DNA from: Trema orientale
Lineage: Eukaryota; Streptophyta; Magnoliopsida; Rosales; Cannabaceae
Reading direction: 5' to 3'
Length of the DNA: 64,000 nucleotides
NCBI GenBank assembly: GCA_002914845.1
Contig: JXTC01000295.1
Span: 229,526 to 293,525 of the forward strand
Part shown: positions 10,381-23,100 of the stretch, one piece after another
Numbering within the stretch: the first letter of the stretch is position 1
Layout: every line of letters starts with the position of its first letter
The notes under the pieces: model-generated
What the model saw: only the letters and a program-made list of their open reading frames with translations
Databases searched by the model: none
What the model was told of the DNA's origin: nothing
Position numbers and translations under genes: made by a program

Positions 10381-12988
10381 TGTGGAAAATAGAGACGTAT
10401 TATTATTGTTATTATTATTATATTTACTACTACTATAAAGGATATGAAATATACTTGAGGATTAGAAAAGTGAAAGGAGGAAAAAAAGAAATGAGATGAA
10501 GAATAATTAATTAAACTAATGGGGTTGTATTTCAATTAGCTTGATTGATGTAAGATTACTATGTTTGATATCTGGGGAGGCGAAGCTGACTCAGATTGGT
10601 TTGGTAGTGGATAATATATACTTCTGTATAACGTAGTTTGTCATATAATGATGCCAAAATGCCAACTTTTCTCCAACTAGATCAAATTTTGTCTTGGCTT
10701 ATTTATCGATTAGTGACATAATAGATTACCCAATATTAAATATTTAGTTTAGTTTTGAACATATTTGAGCAAGAATTTTTGGTTCTTATAATAATAATAA
10801 TTATTAGTTTTTGGGTGATGGATATATACTTTTGAGAGTGAGAAAGTTAATAGTGATATTTGTTAAAGTTGGGTGGAGGAAGAGAATTGTGAATTGAGGT
10901 TTTGAAAGGAGTTTGACGTGAGAATGGAATGGGGGTGTTGTAAAGTCGCTATCACGTAATAGAATTAGAAGTGGGAATGAATTTTGTATCAGAATTATTA
11001 TTATCTTATTGGCATCTGATCTGCTTCCCATGCGGTTTTCATCTTCCAACTTTTCGAAAAATATAGCCCCAACTTTTTTTTTTGTTTTTATTTTTTATTT
11101 TTTTGGTTTTTTTCCCCCAAATCTCTTCCATAATATCATAGACAACTTGTATACATATTATCTCTGGTTATGTCTATAAATACAAGTGACAGTGGAGATT
11201 GTTAGTATCAGATGTGAATCTTCACCCTCTATTAGGTGGGTTTACGAGCCCGGGCATCTATTCCACTCAATGGACGATTAAGATTCGTTTGAACCCCTAT
11301 ACTATCGTATATTGTGACTGCATTACCGATAAATGGTAGGTATATACTAATATTTTAGCTAACTAACACAAAAAATCTATTGAAAATAATTTAAAATATT
11401 TAGCACAAATCATCTAATTTATAAACAAAATATACGAATTTGCAGATATTTGAAACGTAAATGTATATTTCTGCACAAGTTAAAAGACATGGTTAAAATT
11501 GTAGAAATATAGTATTTCAGAGTTTATTTTTTTATTTTTTATTTTTTTGCCAACTTCAAATTGTATACATTACAAATTTCTTGTTACTAAGAGTCCAATA
11601 GTACCATTGGTGGCATCATTATCCTAAATCCCCTCACATATGTATATTTGCTGACATGTTACATCTCTGGCATTTCTTTTTCTTCTTCTTTTATTTCTTT
11701 TTCTTTTAAGAGTGAAGCTATTCACATACATCTGTAAAGTTTGGCTTAAATGGTTTAGTAATTAGTATTCAAGTTTAAAAAATAATTGTACTGAAAGTAG
11801 ATAGGGGGTCTGGACAATTGGTATTCAATTACTTGAGATGCCCATAATGATTCTATAATTGACATTATAGCATAGTGAAGTAATTTCATTCTTTTATTTC
11901 GCTGATGCTCTGAAGTTCTGCCACACCAAAACTTAGAAGATTCTATGATCCGATGTTAGCGCTGCATGGCATTAATTGACGTCTCACAAAATGACAACAA
12001 ATTAGAACTCGAATAAAATTCAATAATATGTCCCTAGGTACTTCGAGTATTGGAGACTCATCCCTGAAACATTTTTATTGCACCATGTGTCTAACAATGT
12101 ATTGTCCAACTATATTATTAACATCTTCATTCATCACTCTTCACTTCTCTCTCCTCACTTTGCAGATATGATACTTTTTTTTCCCCCCTTCTCTAAATTG
12201 AATCCATTTGTTCAATAACCTTTACACATATAATAAGATCATATATGCACTACATCATGATGATTTTTCCCCTTTTTAGGGAAAAGAAATAACAGAATAG
12301 AAAGCTTTTGTTTAGGGGTGGTTGCTTTATTCTAAAGTAACCAATTAGTGAAGATTTGCCAAGTTTTAGGAAATGGGATAGTTTATTTTCTTCTTTTTGG
12401 AAGTTAAAGGAAAATGATATTTTAAGCCGAGAAAGTTTTGTGGAGAATATTTGTGTGGCAAAGTTGATCATAGAGATTAGTCATTGTTGTTGTTGTGTGG
12501 TCATTTTTCCTAGACCATCAATAAGAAATAAAAATTAGAACCAAAGACGTGGAAAATATGTTAGATGGGCATTGAATGCACCAGGACCACTTCCAACTAC
12601 AATTTTTGGATGATTTTACAGATTCCCTCTCCTGGCTTCCTGAAATGATGGGACTGTCCTGCCATTAATTTCATCTGATTCATAAAAATACCAATTAATG
12701 TTCTTCAATTTTAATTATAGTAGATGAATTTTTCTCAATGAACACCAAGTAAGTGGTTTGATATCACCCAAAGAAACTACTACTTAATGTTCATTTATTT
12801 ATTATTTAGTGAATAAATATTTATCAATTACCACCAAATAAGAGGTTTGATAAAAATAAAGAAAATAAATAAAAGATACCATCAAATTATGCTAAAAGTT
12901 CTGAGGACAAAAATGAGAGCTACCAATTTTGTATAATCTAACAGAAAATTTAGCTGTCATTGGTCTCAACCACTTATCGATAAGCAAA
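10381..12988. other. 3' flank and intergenic DNA, no gene
   Basis: The first few hundred bases probably hold the methyltransferase 3'UTR (ATT repeats, then TA-rich DNA). The remainder is AT-rich without a recognisable gene. A degenerate repeat containing AAGTGGTTTGATA / AAGAGGTTTGATA occurs near 12750 and 12842. Open frames around 10.8-11.0 kb and 12.3-12.5 kb match nothing I recognise and have ordinary intergenic composition. Confidence 0.5.
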
Positions 12989-13424
12989 CAGAATCCTCTA
13001 AACATAATTCTTTGGAGTTGTAATTCATGGTAACATCCTTTTTTTTTTTTTTTCTTTACAAGAAAGTTGAGAAGAAAAAGGTGATGGATGAGGTCAAACA
13101 GTGGCAACTAAGCTTATTTTAAAAGGAGAATTTGTTAACTCCAATCTCCAATTATGGCTAGGCACTTACAAATCAAGCCAGCTTATAAAGTTAGGGTGAC
13201 AATGAGATAACAGAATCCTCTAAACATAATTCTTTGGAGTTGTAATTCATGGTAACATCCTTTTTTTTCCTCTACAAGAAAGTTGAGAAGAAAAAGGTGA
13301 TGGATGAGGTCAAACAGTGGCAACTAAGCTTATTTTAAAAAGAGAATTTGTAACTCCATTCTCCAATTATGGCTAGGCACTTACAAATCAAGCCAGCTTA
13401 TAAAGTTAGGGTGACATTGAGATT
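12989..13424. repeat. Two-copy tandem duplication, period 222 bp
   Basis: The block starting CAGAATCCTCTAAACATAAT is present at 12989-13210 and again at 13211-13424. Both copies contain the same order of phrases (GGTAACATCC plus T-run, AAGGTGATGGATGAGG, CAATTATGGCTAGGCAC). They differ mainly in T-run length and a few substitutions, so the duplication is recent. No gene is carried. A 30-base-class A-run follows at about 13482-13513. Confidence 0.9.
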
Positions 13425-13480
13425 TCACTTATTTGCCTCATCTATTTCCAAATTCCAATACCCTTTGAGTTTCTTAGCAC

Positions 13481-13517
<37 letters not shown>

Positions 13518-13879
13518 AGAGATTGAGAAAAAAAAAAAAAAATCAAAAGGGATCAAATTTTCTTTTGTTTGGATTTCAGCAAGAAATAAAAGAAAAAAAA
13601 AAAACTTCAGGAAAAGTGTGAGAAAATTTAAATTTTTTTAGTATTTAGAAGGGTTGATTAGTTATTTGACCCATTTTTTGACCCAAAACTCTGTATATGA
13701 CCATATTCAAAAGTTTATAACTAAATGTCCAACTCATTTAATAACAAAAATGAAAATACAACATATTATACAATTGAAATTTTAAAAAGAACGGATATTT
13801 AGTTATAACTTTTAAAGCATAACATCTACTAAAACCAATTTAAAAAATTGGTCATCACCTAATTTTCTCTATTTTTTTT

Positions 13880-14253
13880 TTAATTTTTAGAATCTCATCA
13901 AGAGAATGACAAAAGAAAATTTCCAATAGGAAAATATTCAATTTGTTTTTAAAAAGTTTTCTTCACCTTTATTAACTTCTTTTTTCTATGATTGTAAAAG
14001 CAATGTCTAGTCCTATTAATGTTTAGCAAAATAACTTCTAGTGTTATTACACATTAATAGTTAACTATAAGCAACTAACGAGTGGTCCTTTTTTCCATTA
14101 AATCAGAAAGCACACAGCCCACAAAAATAAAAAAAAATAAAATAAAATAACTAAGAAAAATCTATTGAAATTTGGGAGTATCTTAAATCCCCATTAAGAG
14201 AATGAAAAAAGAAATTTTTCAAAGGGAAAATAATTTTCTTCATTTTTCTTTTC

Positions 14254-14286
<33 letters not shown>

Positions 14287-14480
14287 CTTTTTCTGTAGAG
14301 CACCACCATCTAGTCTCTTTATATGTTTATGTTTAGAAAAAATATATACTGAATAATGATCCTATATATATATGTGTGTATATATACACTTACAGATTAA
14401 TAGTTCTAATTATAAGTAACCAACGAGTGGTCCTCTGTTCCATTAAATTAGAAAGCACAGGCCACCAAGAAAATCCCACA
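13880..14480. repeat. Imperfect ~300-345 bp tandem duplication with ATT microsatellite
   Basis: AAGAGAATGACAAAAGAAA (about 13900) reappears as AAGAGAATGAAAAAAGAAA (about 14195). ACTATAAGCAACTAACGAGTGG-type sequence near 14064 reappears near 14407 with the following TCCATTAAATYAGAAAGCACA block. An (ATT)n microsatellite at about 14255-14286 and TA repeats near 14365 account for part of the length difference. The order of shared blocks indicates an old tandem duplication. No coding function is evident. Confidence 0.6.
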
Positions 14481-14816
14481 CCATTAAATGAGAAAAGCAA
14501 AGAGTAGTTCATGTGATGTTTTGTCAATATAAGTTTATATATGTGTGAAAAGTAGCAAATCCAAATATCACATGGATGATTTTGGAATAATACTAGACAA
14601 GAATTTATATTAACCAATTGCAGTGGCTCTAAAGTCTTATCTGATATAGAAAATGACCTTTTTTTGACAAGAATTACAAGACTAAACTGGGAAATAATGT
14701 TTACCTTCTTGGCAAGGCAACTGTACATGGAAATAGGACTATATTAATGGAGGATACACTGTCTTCAAATTCCTATATTATGTTTTTTTATTTTATTTTC
14801 TTTCAACTCTTTTTAC

Positions 14817-15844
14817 TAGGAATGTCAACGGGGCGAATCGAGAACGATTTTTCAATTATCATCCCCATCCCCAAAAGCCAATTACAATACTATACCCACC
14901 CCTAGAGATATAAAATAGGCCAGGCCGACCCATATTCTTATTAAGGGCCCCGACACGGTCCACAGGCCCAACCCACATTTTATGTGGGCCTAAGTGGGCC
15001 GTGCATATCGGGCCACAATGTGAGTCTAATTTCGTTGTTATTCTATGCTTTAAAAAATCAAATATGGGCCTACAACTCATTCATATTCTTTTAAAATTTG
15101 AATAAATTGAAAATAAACAAAAATAAGCAAATAAATAACATTAAAAGCATATAAGTGAAAATATTTAATTAAGATTTTTTAAAATTTTAATTAAGAAATA
15201 TATTTAAAATTATATATAGAACAACTAAATGTGGGTCGGATCGGGCCCGTGGACCTATGACTGATGCCTAGTCCGACCCCTTCTATATGTAACGGGCCAG
15301 CCCAATGTGGGCCTAGGCCAGTATCGTACTTTTTATTCGGAACGTGGGTCGGCCCACAAAGCCTGGCCCATATTGACATCTTTACCCACCCCATTAACCA
15401 TTCTTTTAGATGCAGGGACGGTGCATATATTAACTAAGGAAAACCGTGATTACCCATTACCTATTGATAATAATAAAATATTAAAAAAATTGAGATGAAA
15501 ATACTAAATCTTTTCTATAATTAACAAAACAATATACTAATAATTTTCAAACTCTAATATTTAAATATATAAATACATACATCTCTCCAAACTCATTATT
15601 TTGCCAAAGATATAAGAATATAAATAGTAAAAAATTAAATACATATCTATATATATAATAAGTTTTTATGTGAATATATAATATATCGGGGCGAGTACGG
15701 TGCAGATTATGCTAACCCTACCCGCATATTAACAGTGCAGTTATTACCCACCCTAATTATTTTCCCGCTTGAGCGATTTTTCTCCTCCCTATTCGGATTG
15801 GAGAACCACGGATACCTATAACCGTGGTTATATTACCATCCCTG
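14817..15844. mobile_element. Degenerate hAT-type element (outer)
   Basis: The left end reads TAGGAATGTCAACGGGGCG. The right end on the opposite strand reads CAGGGATGGTAATATAACC. Both fit the T/CAG-R-RATGNCAA type of hAT termini. The flanks CTTTTTAC (14809-14816) and CCTCTTAC (15845-15852) match at 6 of 8 positions, compatible with an old 8-bp target duplication. Internal GGGGCGAGTACGG and TACCCACCC phrases are typical of this repeat class in plants. There is no transposase. Removing the inserted 14903-15384 element and one duplication copy leaves about 540 bp. Confidence 0.5.
14903..15384. mobile_element. hAT-type MITE inserted in another element, 482 bp
   Basis: A perfect 8-bp target duplication CCCACCCC lies at 14895-14902 and 15385-15392. 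The ends are TAGAGATATAAAATAGGCC on the left and, on the opposite strand, TAAAGATGTCAATATGGGCC on the right. The element is rich in GGGCC/GTGGGCC phrases in both orientations, and its arms fold on each other. It has no coding capacity. TIR pattern and 8-bp duplication point to the hAT superfamily. The intact duplication shows that it inserted after the surrounding degenerate element. Confidence 0.8.
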
Positions 15845-16051
15845 CCTCTTACCCCAAAAAATACTTTGATGAACTTTCAACTTTAAACCGCGTGCATTTA
15901 ATGACTATTTACTATTTTTTTCAAACTCACGTCACCGACGTTGAAGTGAGAAGATCAGATTCAAATCTGACGTTCAAAGTAGGGAAAAGAATGCAAGTTG
16001 GACTTTGTATAATGTTTTAATATATTGAGAAGCAGCAGTTAGCACAACCGC

Positions 16052-16123
16052 GGTCCCATGGTCTAGTGGTCAGGACATTGGACTCTGAATCCAGTAACCC
16101 GAGTTCAAATCTCGGTGGGACCT
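16052..16123 (+). tRNA. tRNA-Gln (anticodon CTG)
   Basis: The 72-nt sequence folds as a standard cloverleaf. The acceptor strands GGTCCCA and TGGGACC pair fully, with discriminator T. The D-arm region is TGGTCTAGTGG (A-box match). The anticodon stem TTGGA/TCCAG encloses loop CTCTGAA with anticodon CTG, and the T-arm contains GAGTTCAAATCTC (B-box-like). No intron is present. T-runs suitable for Pol III termination occur from 16136. The family letter is read from the anticodon and the typical plant tRNA-Gln pattern. Confidence 0.95.
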
Positions 16124-16420
16124 TTAGTTCTGTCATTTTATGTTTTTTCATTTTAATTTTTGTTAATCTATGATACTATATGCATACATATACGAATAAA
16201 TCTCGGTGGGACTTAGTTCTGTCATTTTTTGTTTTTCATTTTAATTTTTGTTAATCTATGATACTTTCATTTTAATTTTTGTTAATCTACGATACTATAT
16301 GCATACATAATAAATATGTATGACGAACAAATCTTGGTGGGACCTTTAGTTCTGTCATTTTTTATTTTTCATTTTAATTTTTGTCAATCTATGATACTAT
16401 ATGCATACATAATTATTATG
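16105..16420 (+). repeat. Tandem repeats that include the tRNA-Gln 3' end
   Basis: The last bases of the tRNA gene (CAAATCTCGGTGGGACC) and the adjoining flank (TTTAGTTCTGTCATTTT, then AATTTTTGTTAATCTATGATAC and TATATGCATACAT) are repeated. Copies begin at about 16105 (the tRNA itself), 16196 (AAATCTCGGTGGGAC) and 16328 (CAAATCTTGGTGGGACC). The second copy contains an extra internal duplication of the TTTCATTTTAATTTTTG block. None of the extra copies has the rest of a tRNA. A palindrome around ATGCATACATAATTATTATG ends the array. Confidence 0.85.
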
Positions 16421-16423
16421 TAT

Positions 16424-17184
16424 GCATACATAATTTTTGTTAATTTTAGTTTGTTAATCAAACTAAATCCACGATTCTGAATCATTGCTACTGGGTTCTG
16501 TTTGAGGAACTACTAAAACTAAAATCACCGAAGCTTTCCAAAAGTGGTAGCATTCGCAATCATGGGTGGGTAGATAGATTATTCCCGGAATTTGAATTTC
16601 GATTATTGAGGATAATAATGCTATATATGAAACTCGATGTAATTGAAGTAAGAAATTTTCTTATTTTGTTATCAAGCAATTATGAGGAAGCACTATCCTG
16701 TTTTACTAAGAAATAAGAACAAACAAAATAAGTATACCTGTTACGATTTTCTTGCTCAGAAAATGAAATGACTGCTGAATTAAATATTGTATCAAAACCG
16801 TTAGTTTCACAACAAAGTACAAACCAAAAGAAAACAAAAAGAAATAATAATAAAGATTATCTCCGTGTCTTTAACATTGTTGTATAAAAAAAAGTATAAA
16901 ATTTGTGCTGTACAATATCTCAATTAACGTTTGGTGGTGCAACACTCCAAAACCTACCTAGTTAAACTAGATTTTGTAGACTTTCCAATGGTAAAAGACG
17001 TAAAATAAATAAATGAAAACACGGATTTACAAATTTCCGGGTGTCGAAATGGAAAAGACCAAAAACTATAACTCTTCCATTAATGTTTTAATTTAACAGA
17101 AAAACTTGCTCGACCATAGTGGAAAACTATGATATCTCGGGACACCTTGAATTCCGAAAGAAAACTGAGGATCTATAAGAGCAA
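16424..17184. other. Intergenic DNA and 3'UTR of the CLUB gene
   Basis: No gene is supported between the tRNA repeats and the stop codon of the minus-strand CLUB gene at 17185. The part adjacent to that stop (roughly 16800-17184) presumably includes its 3'UTR. The polyadenylation site was not located. Confidence 0.4.
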
Positions 17185-20100
17185 TCAAGCTGGAATGCAA
17201 AAGGAGGAGCTGAGAGCTGGAGGCAAGACACAAACCAGGTGGGGACTAGGTGGATTGCAGCTTATATTTGCCTCATCGACGTCTGGTAGGCCAAGTTGAG
17301 GAGGCCGTACGTAACCCGCCACTAATGGCACACATAATATAGAGATTTCTATCCTTGAACCTGTCAATGTTAATGGCAATGAGGATTTCAGCAATTGGGG
17401 GATACATCAGTCCTTTTCAGTTAGCTATTCCCAAGTTTCTATTCAGAACTAAGTATTTGAGAGTTGACAAAACTCCCTAGGCGAATTTAAATTGTTCACA
17501 AACCTTGCTTTTCGGATAGAGATACATGCCCTCTTTTCCTTCCAGCGATCATCCAATTTTCAGTATTTGCATCGACTTCATATAACACTTCATCCTGATG
17601 CACAACCAAGAAATAAAAAATTTTATCAAGATTGCGTGATATTTGTGTTCGGTAAAATTTGTCAATGTTATTGATTCTTTTATAATTGCTATTTCAAAAC
17701 TGAGGATTTCGTATATTGAGATGGAACCTTATAATGGGATCAGTCTAAGACTTACACGCTGCTGTGAAACTAGATTCTGAAAATCTTTTAGCCTTTCAAC
17801 CCTCCATTTCATGGTAACAAGCTGCCCAACTTTAAGGCCACCAGAAGGGAGAGGAAGAAAACCAACAGCTAAACATGGATCAAGGACAGGCCTCTGCAAA
17901 ACGAGAGCACTCCGGAAAACTAAATCCTGTTTAGCATCCTCCGGTGCAGAATGCTCTGTACCTGAAGGAGGATGTGCTCCAACACTTCTATCGCCAGAAA
18001 TTCCATATCTAATATTTAGTATACTCTCTGATTGTAGAGCCTTAACTTCATCTGCACCAAAAGGGCCCAAAAAAAAGGGGTTAAAGTGACTTAATCATAG
18101 ACGTTCCTAGACCGTCAACAATCCTTATAAATAAGCAAGCCTAGACATTTGGCTGATATTAGTCACGTGATTGTCCAAACCTTCAGCATCTGTCTTTCCT
18201 AAGCATATACTGAACAGGATTCCCACTTTGGAAGCTGGGGAAATGACAAGTGGAAAGAAGCCAGAAGTTGGTCTTCCATCACCTCGTCCAGCATGAACAA
18301 ATCCATCTTGAAGATCAAGCCAGGCATCATGGATGGTCAACGTGGCTTTCACTTCAGAATGTAGAATAACCTGAAGTAACATCAACCGACTTCAATGAAC
18401 AGAGAAATAGTCCACAAAAAGACAAATTTAGGACTACCATTATTACAGCAGCAAACATAGACCCTTGACCTCTAAAGAAATGGAATAATCAAAATCTGAA
18501 TACCCTCTCGTAGTTTCATGAAACTGAAAAACGTTCATTTATAAGCATGCAAGTTTCAACTAACAGATGCAATATGTACGAAAGTGGCATCAATTAGCGG
18601 ATAGCAAAAAGCAGCTAGAGGTTGTTGAGAAGTAAAGTTGCAAAAGTCTGGGCACAAATAGACAAGACAAAAGTTCTGTACTTTCAGGAACATACTACAG
18701 TAGATGTAGAAAAGTAAATTTAGTGATATAACTCCCAGAGTATATTAAAACGAATGTCCTGAAAACTAAACCGGGTGATTGTTCTCCAGACGAATAACTA
18801 ACAAAATACATCCATCTGGAGGATGCTAGAAAACTGGCAATGTCTCTCTAGTTGGTCTGTCTGGAAGATACTATTTCAACTCATGTTTCCTATTGTGCCA
18901 TTATTTGATTAGGACTAGTCTCTTGTAATAAGTTACTCTCTCTACATGTTCGAGGAATAGATAGAATAATCTTCTAAACTAGAAGCTAGAATACCTGCAG
19001 AAGCAAAGTACCATCGTTGCATTTATCTGCAACTCGTATGCTCACATGGAAAGGATCAGTGAAATGCACAGCCAGGGTCCTGCAAAACAGATCAAGTGTA
19101 TTCCCAAATAAATAACTCATTAAAGGATATTAAAAGTTTTGCACTATTAAGTCAATAAAGAATCAGCAACAAAATCTGGGAGATTAAGAGAAAATTGCAG
19201 TGCCTTTCAAATGTCTGGTTATGAGATATTCCAAACTCAAGTTTTAGGGCTATAGTCCTCATTCCGTCCACAATGCTCGTTCTCTGGGGAGTAGCTGCTC
19301 ATAAAAAAAGATGCACCATATACAGGTAAGCAGTTGGACGCTAAAAACGTTTTTATGTATGCATGTGTGTGTGTGTGTGTGTGTGTGAGTAGAGATTGGA
19401 TAAATGCACATATGAAACCAGCAAAGGAATTGCATTATCATCTCTGAACCTGAAGAGGATCCTCTTGCAAGCTTATCACTGATAGCACGAACAGGAATCC
19501 ACAAAATAGATGCCATATTGCTTGCCCAATCTGGAAATTCTACTCTACCGTCATGGAGAGTCAACTGCTCAAACTCTTTATTGACAGCAGAACCATTTTC
19601 CAAAGCACCATTAGTGCCCTTGTCCGTGGAACCTTTTGACAAATCTGCATAGCTTTCCATCTCAATTACATGTGACTCTTCAATTCTAAGGCCAGGACCA
19701 GTATCAATATGCAACACGGCATCCTTGAGGGAGTAGTCAATGGGCCTTACTATAATCCCAACCCACTGTAATTCATTTATAAGCAAAGCTGATGAAACAG
19801 CTGCAGCAAGATCAACCAAGGATCTTGGTTTGAAAACCTAAAGAAGAGCATGGTCAGATACTGAAACAGCTTGCATATATCTGGTTAGAAACAAAAATAC
19901 TGGTAAACATCTCCAAATCAGATTAAGCTTCTGGGTAGAAACTTATGATAAAGACAAAATGAACCAAAATAGCACTATACTGGTTATTTAGTATACTCAA
20001 GGTGGACTATACCTTCAAGATAGGTCTTGTAGGCTTTTCATAACTCATAAAATCATCGCTATCTGCAGGGCCACCTTTGGAAAAGCTATGAGACCTGAAT

Positions 20101-23100
20101 CTCAAGTGCCCAATCTGCCCAGTAAGAACCCCTAAGACATAGGAACCTGGCTTTTGGGGTGGTAAATCCAAGGTAATTGTATTACGACCAGGTTTTAGTA
20201 CTATAGCATCAGAGCTCCTTAGTGCCTGAAATATTAATGAAACTTTAGCAACATAAAGTGCAGGGACATAAATAAAATATGCATAAAATTTAGTCCAAGA
20301 AGAGCGATACCTTAACACCCTCATCAGCATTAAATGTAGCCATCAGTGTCAGACTAAGTGAGTCAAGAGTTATATCTTCCGGAAAGCCGCTCCAAACGGT
20401 TACAGAGAGAGTACCAGGATCCCCATCACACAATTCTATTGGAGGCCCAGGATTTCCAGAAAACGTAATCAACGATGATACATCCAAAGGCACAGGTTGC
20501 TTCATTTCACTATGTGCAAGACGGACAACCTCTGACTGAAAAGCTTGACGTTCCTTGGTCAAAAACAAGCCTTTGTCTAGTGAAAGCAATCTCACACAAG
20601 ATGATAAGTAACCACCTTGGTCATTGAGTATCTTCTGACACTCTGCTAAATTGGGCAGGACTTCAGCTAATAGATCTTGCCATCCTTCACCAGCATAAAG
20701 GGCACAAACCTTCTCATATGACTTTGCAGCTAGATCAAAGTTCCCATGCTTAAAGCAGACAGCTGCTATTTCACCATCAAGAACAACTCCATGTCTTTTC
20801 CACCAGGAGCGATGATAATTGTCTGCAGCACCCTTTGTCAGCTCTAAATATTTTTGCTGCAGAAACAAGAATTTATATTTAGAAAAGAAAGTCGATGCTG
20901 TGCATAAGTGGACCTGGAGAGCGAGCCACCAGAGCTCTGACACAACAAGAACTAAAATAGTTTGGAAGCCAAAAATAAAATTTCACGCTTTCTGGGTGAT
21001 ACCATTTTTAAAGGAGAACCAAGCATTAAGAGAAAAGAATTCATATTATTAAAAAAATTAACAAATAAGATTCTATAATAAGAAGGGAGCCATCATTCCA
21101 TGAACTGGTGATTTCATAATACAAAAAATTCAGAAATACCACAGGATAATTAAAAATTCAGAAACGCTATGGATACAGGATAAGAAGTATCTTATTAAGC
21201 AAGTGCGTGACTGTATTTGAAGCCTCAAATTGATACCTCAAACTCTTCTACAGACGAGAAAGACGTCCATAACTCAGGATTGGAAATTGTACTCTGCAGA
21301 GCATGTTCAGCAGCAACATAAATCTCTGCAAGTCTCATAGGTCGATCAATTGAGCTGTCCATTCCTGGTGAAGAATTTGTACGTGTCATAGAATTTGCAT
21401 TTACTTTATGTGCTGGGAACATCTTTGACATTGCATCTGAACCTGATCTGCCAAAATACATAGCACCTTCACAAATTAAAAGCCTTTGTAATGCTACTGT
21501 GCATGCACGGTCAAACATATTTTATTTTTATATGTATATGTACTAAGAAGATATATAAATTCTGGATAAAGAAGCATCAATCAAAATTAATGGAGAAGTG
21601 ATGGCACCATACTACACTGGCTATCATTTCTGCATTTTAATTTCCGATCAAAAAAGGTTTGGGACCATCATACATTTCAAACATATTTCCAGCAGAAAGA
21701 GAAGCTCTTCGCCGATTAGCCTCGCGGAGAAGTAAAGAAGGTTCAAGTGGCAATGGTTTCCTGTGGATGCCAAAGTGTTTGACTACTGGAGTTTCTTGAA
21801 GAATCATCTACAAAAGGTAAACAAATGGCCACACTGAATTTTAGGAAATTATTCAGTTCCAGTTGAGAAGTCTCGAATTTGGCATATTAGGTATCATTAA
21901 CCAAATATATCTTTTGAGAAAGACTACAGAAAATCCCTTTAGCCGACTTTATACTGCACAAAATTTACATGCCAAATGGGAATAGAAGGAGGCCAAATTT
22001 TGAAAAGGTTAATTAATTTGCAGATAAATCTATATTCTGACAACCCTCAAATTAACAAGTTCTTCTAGCTAAGCTAAGTAGTCAATTTAGTATCCCAGAG
22101 TAAAGTAATAAGTCTCCCAGGATAGAATGGATAACTATTCAAACCTATGCATGCTAGAAGATATTTGAATCGACGTAAATTTCCAATATCGTTCCTCCAT
22201 TACCTTCTACTATCATTCTCATAATTCACTTTCCGTCCACTATACACAAACTATGTATGACTATAATGTGTTTTCGTTTAAAAAACAACATTTTAAGATG
22301 CCCGTAGTGTATTACATCTGGATGTGCCAGACAGAAAACTGACCTTTTCTTTTGCCAACGCGTTAGATGAACCATCAGATGGAAGTGACGGCCAAACTGC
22401 TGGTTTGGGCCAAGGTAGCATACTGAGTGAAGCACTGTTCAATTGGAAACACAATGGATAAATTTACAAGGTAGAGACCGAAAAAAAAAAGTAAAAAAAA
22501 ATTACAGCAAATATCTATCGCTTTTGGGAAATTGAAGATAATTGGTTTCAATTAAGTGAGAATGATTGCCTCTAGAAATCCACAATAAGAAAACCCATTA
22601 GGTAGAAGCTAAAGCTGGATTTGGTCATAAAAGGTTGTATCAGTACCTGTTGACAGGACTTCTTTCTATATTTGTTCCAAATCCAATCAAATAGGCAAGC
22701 CTCATGAACTGCAAAAATCATAAACTAATTAGAACTTTCCTTGCAGCAAAAATTAACAGATAAAATAAAAGAAAGAACGTGAACAAATTTATTGTCGCTG
22801 TTAGAAAATCACCTAGAAGGGCAAAAAATTCAGCATTTATGCATTTGATAAGGTCAGTTCATAAAACGAAGTCAATAATATGGCTCAATTCTCAGTTAAT
22901 GGATTCTGAGTCACTCGTATTGACACACTAGAAAAACCATTGAAACGTATCTATTGTGTTGCATCATGGCTTATGAAACTAAAGAAACTCCTACCTTAAC
23001 CCTGCATAGTGAATAAAGGTCACCCTGAAGTCGGTAAAACTCCTTTTCTATATCAGGTGCCACAAGTCCTTCATTATAATGTGAAGCAGTAGCAGTGATC

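Noticed and set aside
14390..14728. 112-codon open frame on the minus strand
   Set aside because: It overlaps a tandem duplication and microsatellite DNA, is not recognised, and has ordinary intergenic base composition.
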